DNA of 64,000 nt from Elysia chlorotica (Eukaryota; Mollusca; Gastropoda; Plakobranchidae): contig RQTK01000032.1 in NCBI GenBank assembly GCA_003991915.1, positions 489,814 through 553,813 of the forward strand, read 5' to 3'. The position numbers and the translations under genes were made by a program. Below, piece by piece: positions 47,233 to 64,000 of this stretch. The stretch's first letter is position 1; each line of letters begins with the position of its first letter. The notes below the pieces were generated by a model. The model had not been told where the DNA came from and made no database searches. It saw nothing but the letters and a program-made list of their open reading frames with translations.

Positions 47233-47455
47233 CATGAATTTCATTTACAAAATCATGAGCATTACAACGAAGACATATATTAACAGCATATTGCAATGTC
47301 TTATTTTTTGGCATATTTTTATCTCTTAAAGAGTCGGAGAAGGAAAGACACAGGCTATTCTATGTATCAAAAAATATACATGTATTAATTTTTGCCATAG
47401 GGCTTGTGATTAGCTGAGATATTTTCTCGTTTCTGTTATTTCTTTTTATAGTAAT

Positions 47456-47457
<2 letters not shown>
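47233..47457 (+). repeat. Inverted repeat, left arm
   Basis: 225 bp, CATGAATTTCATTTACAAAA to TTTTTATAGTAATGT; its reverse complement lies at 47776-47999 with only a handful of differences. Confidence 0.95.

Positions 47458-47540
<83 letters not shown>
47458..47540 (+). repeat. (AAT)n microsatellite inside the inverted-repeat loop
   Basis: About 27 uninterrupted TAA/AAT units. Confidence 0.98.
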
Positions 47541-47775
47541 TCAATAGAAAGTACACCTACACATTCAAAATTATGAATATCAAAGTAAAAAAAAAGAAAG
47601 AAGATATACTTCAATCCTTTCTAATCATTAAAAAACAGCATTAAAAGAAAAACATGTCACACATCAATAAAGAAGTTTAAACCTATTTATATTGCAATAG
47701 TAAAAACACTTTCATAGAAAAAGATATAGCTGTCTTGGAATGAAATACTGTCTGGAATAAAAAGCGGGTATTACC

Positions 47776-47999
47776 ACATTACTATAAAAAGAAATAACAG
47801 AAATGAGAAAATATCTCAGCTAATCACGTCCTATGGCAAAAATTAATACATGTATATTTCTTGATACATAGAATAGCCTGTGTCTTTCCTTCTCCGATTC
47901 TTTAAGAGATAAAAAATATGCCAAAAAATAAGACATTGCAATATGCTGTTAATATATGTCTTCGTTGTAATGCTCATGATTTTGTAAATGAAATTCATG
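47776..47999 (-). repeat. Inverted repeat, right arm
   Basis: ACATTACTATAAAAAGAAAT to TTTGTAAATGAAATTCATG; together with the left arm it can fold into a stem of about 225 bp with a 318-bp loop that contains the (AAT)n tract. Confidence 0.95.
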
Positions 48000-48479
48000 G
48001 AGCTTTAATCATTAGTTCATAAGGTGATTAATGAGCTTTGGTTGGAAAGAGACTTTCGAAAAATTGGATTGAGATACTTTGAAAACTTGTACATTGTTAT
48101 TGTTAATGTTCTAGACATACTTTTTATTGTTTAAAGTAAAATGTCTCTCCTTTGCAAGTAGCCACATGATACATTTTCATATTTTCGTTTTGTTGGCTCA
48201 GAAATGATCCAGTTTTTCTGTTTTGTTAAATTATTATGTTAAAATTTAACTGTTCTTGTTTTAAAAAAGATGTTACCTTGTTTCAAAATAAAAGGGAAAA
48301 AATAGTCCAAATAACTTGGCTCGTTTTTTTTTGTTTTGTTTATGCTACATGTATCTGATATAATATTAATCATACTCTGCGTTTTATGTTATGCTATAAA
48401 TTAAACAGGGCCCTTGCTCTTTGTGGATGAGAAACTATCCACTAGTTTCACGCCTTCTAGGTTCCCCAGGAAGATTCAA

Positions 48480-48640
48480 CACTGCCATTGGTCTTAAGAC
48501 TACCGTCTGACAATGCTGCATTGGACAGTAGCGATCCCAAGACTTTTATGTCAGCCTTCGTATTATACTGACAAATCCAACTAGTGGGGAAGTAAATCCG
48601 AGAAATAAATTTGCTCAATCGTTGAACTGAACTGGTGTCA
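48480..48640 (-). mobile_element. Diverged SINE fragment
   Basis: AAGACTACCGTCTGACAATG and ACTGACAAATCCAACTAGTG match the SINE body; tail and head are poorly preserved. Confidence 0.45.
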
Positions 48641-48953
48641 TCCCAGCTAGGAGTGCAGAAGAGTCCTATTCATTTACATGTTTGAACTTTTATCCTTTGA
48701 GAAGGGGTCGTCAAACCGCTCATTTCCCATACTGTTGAGACCAACATCTAACCATCCATATGGACAGATATTGGGATACATGTAGTTAGAAGCAGTGCAA
48801 ACATTTAACTTGGCAAATAATAGATTCGACAGCTTGAGTGTATATCATTCATGTAAGTTACCACACCTTGAAAAACATATAAAAAAAGAGAAGGATTATA
48901 CTATACCTGATTTTTTTTTTAAATCTTTTCCAAACACCTCGAGTCCAAAATCG

Positions 48954-48976
48954 TTATTATTATTATTATTATTATA
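48954..48976 (+). repeat. Short (ATT)n
   Basis: About 7 units. Confidence 0.9.
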
Positions 48977-49507
48977 TAACGAAAACAGTTCAGACCTTAA
49001 TATTTGTTTTCGTAGAGGAGAAAAGTTATTAATATTCAACTTCTAGTTTATGACTTAGTGCATTCAAATACGTCATTATAATGCCATTATTGTAGATCTA
49101 CATGTTCTATACTTAGGTCCTAATTACTAATGACTGTAATATCCAAGATAATAATAGGCCAGATAAAATAATAAATGGCATAATAATTATTGTCTACTGT
49201 TTGAGAACGATACATCTGCGGACGGCTTTCAAAAAATGATTAAACTTTCCATGCATGGGAATCTGAAAAATCTTGAATACATCGTATTATAAAACTGGGC
49301 TAAAGTGAAAACTAAAGCGATGGTTATGAATCACAAGCCTCTTCATATTAGTAATTTGACCCAAGAGAGTCAACTTGCGTTTGACGCTGCAGCCTAGACC
49401 TAACAGTACACTCGACAGTAGTCACTCCCCTCATTTACTTCCCGTTTCGAGGCCTGGTAGTTCTAGATCTACTGGTCTACTAGGATTTCGCTGCTGGCTC
49501 TGTCAAG

Positions 49508-59620
<10,113 letters not shown>

Positions 59621-62600
59621 TACTGGATGCACCAAAGAGATTTACACTCACAAAATTATGAAATCTAAATATATTTGTGTTTGATCCAGTTTTTGCCTCC
59701 TGCACTGGTCACAGTTTTGAATGCATAGCTGCACGACTCTGCTCCTTTTTCTGGACTTCATGTGTGGCTCAAAGATTAACCAAAGACATAATAATAAACA
59801 TGACCAGCATATCAGCAAAAAATAAACTAATTGATACCACCCCAGCTTCCTACCCTCTAATGCTTCAGCGAAGACTTTATGCTTTATTTCATCATAATCC
59901 GAGCTTTAAGCATGCAAGGTGGGAAATCACCATAAGCTTGTACTTTTTGGAGAGACATCATGAGAGAGTTATCATGTGACTTCTTCGTACAATAATACAC
60001 ACATCATGTGCACAAGCAATCTTTGATATATACAGTAAATTCACTGTGATGTTATTATTAAAACTGCAACTTTATTGGTTTGCATATTTCAATGTCTCTC
60101 CAGCAGGATGTAATTTTTGCATTTGAATGTTGAGTATGACTGCTTTAGAGTCTGCATTCCTTCTTTATTTCACACATTAACACATTTTATTTTTTAATGT
60201 GTCATGCTCAGAACCAACCCAAGACCTGTCTTTTAGAGACTTGCCTGTTGATTTGCATTGTTTGATATTCTAATGAAGTATTTATTTCTTTACATCTACT
60301 ATGATGAAGCTCCACTTTTCTTTTACATGATGTCCCAAAATGAAACTAAGTATTGGAATTAGTATTTGGTAAACATTTTTTTTCTTCAGAGGGCCAATTA
60401 TGTGTGCCTCCTGGTCACATGTTATAATAATTGATTACATTCATTAACGTAATAATATTTTAAACAAAAAACAAATTTTCAATGTAATTTCCACATAATT
60501 TAATTTTAAAAAGTGCAGTTTGTCCCCTACTATTTGACAGTGCATTGGAGAATCAAGATTTGCTTCTGATTTTTCTTGAGTTTGAGGAAATTATAATAAT
60601 TCTGACATAAAGAAAGATTCAGCTATTCATATAGATGCTTTTTTATGTCATGTTTGTAAGGTTTCAGGGGGGAAAAATTGAAAGAGTCAAGAGATTGTAT
60701 TCAGTATTTTTGTTTCTTTTATCGCTGAAATAGGCAAGAAATCAAACACATTGAAGCCTTATGTTTATGATTTTATAATAAATAATCAGGCAAAAGTTTT
60801 AGATGTGATTCCTTATCTATCAAGTACTTCAACAGGCTGTTATGAATTAAACTGTGTGAACAAAATTTCAAAGAGCATACCATAGCCTTGTTTGGGGTAT
60901 TAATTTCTTAGATGCACAATTTGCTTCATTGGTATGACCACTAAAGTAGAATATTTAAAAAAAAAAAAAAGCTTATTTCTATGAAACTGTAGCTTCTGGA
61001 AGTCACTATGCATGTTTTTTTTTTAAATTAATGAGCACAAGATTAAGTTTACATAGTTTCATTTTAATTTTGCACACTTACTGAAAACAAATTTTTTATT
61101 TATACTAGACGCACAAGATCTGAAAATGAGATAAAATCAAACCTCAATAATTTTCCTATTCTTTTTTGTCTATAAGAACCAGGAATCAAGTAATGATACC
61201 AGATTTATAGCTAATTATTTAACAGTTATGAGTCATTGGAAAAGAAAAGCCAGCTTCAAACCTCTCTCTTACAGAAGTAATACAAATCTACAAATCTGTG
61301 CAGCCTAAAAATCTTTAGAGAAGGAAATCATAGTAGAATTAAGTCAAACTGTGTCTGATATGTGGAAAGTTCATTTCTAAATGCATTTTTTCCAGCCAGT
61401 TATGACAAATTTGTTGTATTTTTTAATGACCCGCTTATGTTAAGAGTTCCCTTACAATTCACTGCCCTCTACCTCCTCAGTCAAGCTGTGGAAAAAGCTT
61501 TTGTTTTGTTCTTTTTATATCCTTACAGCAATCATTACCTTTTGTCATTTGCATTCCCTTTTTGAATCTACTACTTTTATGGAGCAGTGATACTTTTCTT
61601 TTTCAAGCTCTTCCTCACAATTTGCATCTTGTTAAGTGGCAAATTATGTAGTATGTATGTGTAGATCACAGATTGTCATTTTTTAATACACTAGTTCAGT
61701 ATTTATTTTTTATACTTTTGCCTGTAGCTTCAAGGTTCATTTATTTTTTACACTTTTTTTAAAACTTTTAAAATATCACCTTATATTTGTGATGTTATGT
61801 CACTCATGGCTGTTCCGATTTTACACATTTTTTTTTTTTTTTTGCGATATCACTAAGCTTAATTTATTCATAGCTTAATTTTGTCATTTCAATTTGCATT
61901 TTTTGTAATATCACTAAATTATGTTTGTACATTTTGTGTTTACATTGCAAATTCTCTACATGTAATGTTTTTGAAAGGTCTCAATGAGTCTCCATATTTT
62001 TGTTTATTTCTTTGATAACTACAAACATCTTCTGTATTTTGTTCTCAAGAAAATCTGCAATGCACAAAAATAGAAAAAGAGAATAACTGTATGAGTAGGA
62101 CTTTACTTCTAGTCAAATGAATTTGTTTTGAATTTTAGTTTTACCATGGCTCATACTTTTTGCGCTTGGGATCTTTTGTTTAAAAAAAATTTGTATTCGT
62201 TCTATTTTTATGTAATTCATAAAGTGTATGTACCTCTTGTGCCTTCAAGTGCCACTTTAAGCCATAGCCAAGTCAAAATGGCATTGTCAAAAAGTCCACA
62301 AATATCATTGTATGTACCAAGAGTTTGAATAATTATATGTGTCTTTACTGACTGCTTCAAGATTAAAAATCTAGTTAAAAAAAAGAATTAATGCACTAGT
62401 GTTTTGTTTTTTAGTGTACCACTATGTGTAGTTGCTGCAATGTATTTAATACATCGATTGATGTGTGATGATCAGTCTGACCAATTTGAGTGCAAAAAGC
62501 TGTATTTTGAACATTTAATAATACATATCAATTATCGATGGTTCCAAATAATGGTAGAGCATCTCAATACAAAAGACATTTGGTACAAGTAAGAAAGACA

Positions 62601-64000
62601 AGAAAAAAGTCGGGGGGGGGGGAGTTGCCAAGTGTTACATGTGTTTATTTTTTTGGTATCATTAACCTTGCATTTATTGTGCATCTCTCTCGATTTTTTT
62701 TTCCACAAACCAAAGATGGTTTATGAATCTGTCTGTTCAGATTTAGTGAGCTTTCTAAAAAAAAAAAAAAGGCTAGCAGTATGTCAAAGTGTGAAAAACA
62801 AAACAAAATAAACAGTTTTATCTTTTTAGTTCAATTAATTTGTTAGAAATATGAGGCAATGCTAAATGATGAATACTAACATACTGAAAAAAACACACCA
62901 AACATTTAGAAGCTCAACAACCAATCTGATTTCACTGTCTGTCTGCAACATGCTTACCTAGCCAGAAATAAGTTCCATTGCTTTGACTAATTGATTATTT
63001 ATGAATATTTGTTACAAACCCTTTTTTATTGTTTGAGTTATTTGCCTCTATACTTACACTTTTATTTCCGTTGTCAGATAGGAAAAAAGTTTTTTAGACG
63101 TATCTCAAATAATTTATTAACGATCCTCATCTGGAAAGAATATTTGTAAAATTACTATCATTTGCAATATTAATACTCAGTGCACATGCAGTACATGTGC
63201 TTGAATACTGCAACCTAACTGACTGCACATGATTATTTGAAATCAAGATACAAATTTAAACAAGTTAGTAGGCATTTTTTTTCAGCACACACTTTTAGAA
63301 TGACTAGCACACAATCCCTTATATTTCAAGTGTAATTTGCTTTTGTAGATCAAACATTCAAAGCTCTGCTGTAAGCGCATGTATGTCGAAATTTTGTATA
63401 TATGACTAAGCTCAGTTTTGAAGATATTTCTTTTTGGGGTACTTAATAAACATTATGTCCCCGTGCCTGTGTGCAACACTACGTCTTAGTGGTGTGTATG
63501 TATACAAGAATGGTATGTCAGTTTCATGAGGTATTTTCTATTCAATTTCAAGGTTATCTGATAATTTTGAGCTTAACGTGGAATCAGAAACCATTGCTAG
63601 TTCTACATCTTTAAATTATAAAGCTTTGTGTTGTGACGGTCTGTCTGTATGTGTCTAATAAAAAAAAAAAATTGTGAAAGGGGCAAATCTAAATTTTGAT
63701 GATACATTTCGTAATTGCTCTGAGATCTAGGGGTATCAGTAAATCAAACTTTTTAAAAAGTTTTCCTGATAAAACATAAGAGAGTCAAGTTCAGGAGACT
63801 CTGTCATCTTTGATGCTGTAACAGGAATCATTATGCTTTCTATTAAATGCTTTGTTTTAATGGGTTTAATAGTAGATTTTAGTGAACTTATTGTCTATCC
63901 ATCATACCTAGGTAATTTCAATCTAGGTTTGCCATATTAAAACCAGTTAAAATAGCTTAGATTAATAGTTTGGAATAATCACTCTTAATTTGTATAAACT
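59621..64000 (+). other. Probable 3' UTR and flank of the R-Ras2-like gene
   Basis: AT-rich, no supported ORF. AATAAA occurs at 59793-59798, 60777-60782, 63445-63450 and 63657-63662. The one at 63445 is followed by CCGTGCCTGTGTGC and GTGGTGTGTATG, a good GU-rich downstream element, so a long 3' UTR is possible. Confidence 0.4.

Overview
The window is animal nuclear DNA. It is AT-rich, with spliced genes, GT-AG introns of several kilobases, many microsatellites and many retroelements, and no bacterial operon structure. The gene families (a BRE-4-like beta-4-N-acetylgalactosaminyltransferase, an R-Ras2-type GTPase and a large C2H2 zinc-finger protein) fit an invertebrate. The tRNA-derived SINEs ending in a GGACGTTAAACC-type tail and the TCTAGA/AGATCT-rich islands make a mollusc, probably a gastropod, my best guess. 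The species is an inference.

Layout. (1) About 1-8900: repeats and unique AT-rich DNA downstream of the first gene, possibly including its 3' UTR. (2) 9171-23505, minus strand: six coding exons of a beta-1,4-galactosyltransferase-family enzyme of 427 residues; every junction is GT-AG and keeps frame. An Ile at the donor-sugar position points to GalNAc rather than Gal transfer. Introns and the 3' flank hold SINEs and (GA)n tracts. (3) 23.8-40.4 kb: intergenic and repeat-rich, with a CpG-rich promoter-like patch near 25.8-26.3 kb, a compound triplet-repeat array, SINEs, a decayed non-LTR element (30.6-31.1 kb) and a short LTR element with an inactivated gag-protease ORF (31.4-33.2 kb). (4) 40664-44524, plus strand: a 1286-residue protein with 19 C2H2 fingers in one coding exon. 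(5) 44.5-49.4 kb: 3' UTR and flank, with a 225-bp-arm inverted repeat around an (AAT)n tract. (6) 49508-59620, plus strand: an R-Ras2-like GTPase of 198 residues in six coding exons. Its exon 2 occurs twice, the copies encoding identical protein and separated by 2.1 kb holding a truncated LTR retrotransposon. (7) 59.6-64 kb: AT-rich probable 3' UTR and flank.

The three genes have unrelated roles: Golgi glycosylation, transcription or chromatin binding, and membrane GTPase signalling. They are neighbours, not a pathway. The galactosyltransferase-family and zinc-finger genes point away from each other across about 17 kb; the zinc-finger and Ras genes are in tandem. The most striking feature is the duplicated Ras exon 2: using both copies in one mRNA would shift the frame and hit a stop within eight codons, so only one can be used at a time unless one copy is an assembly artefact.
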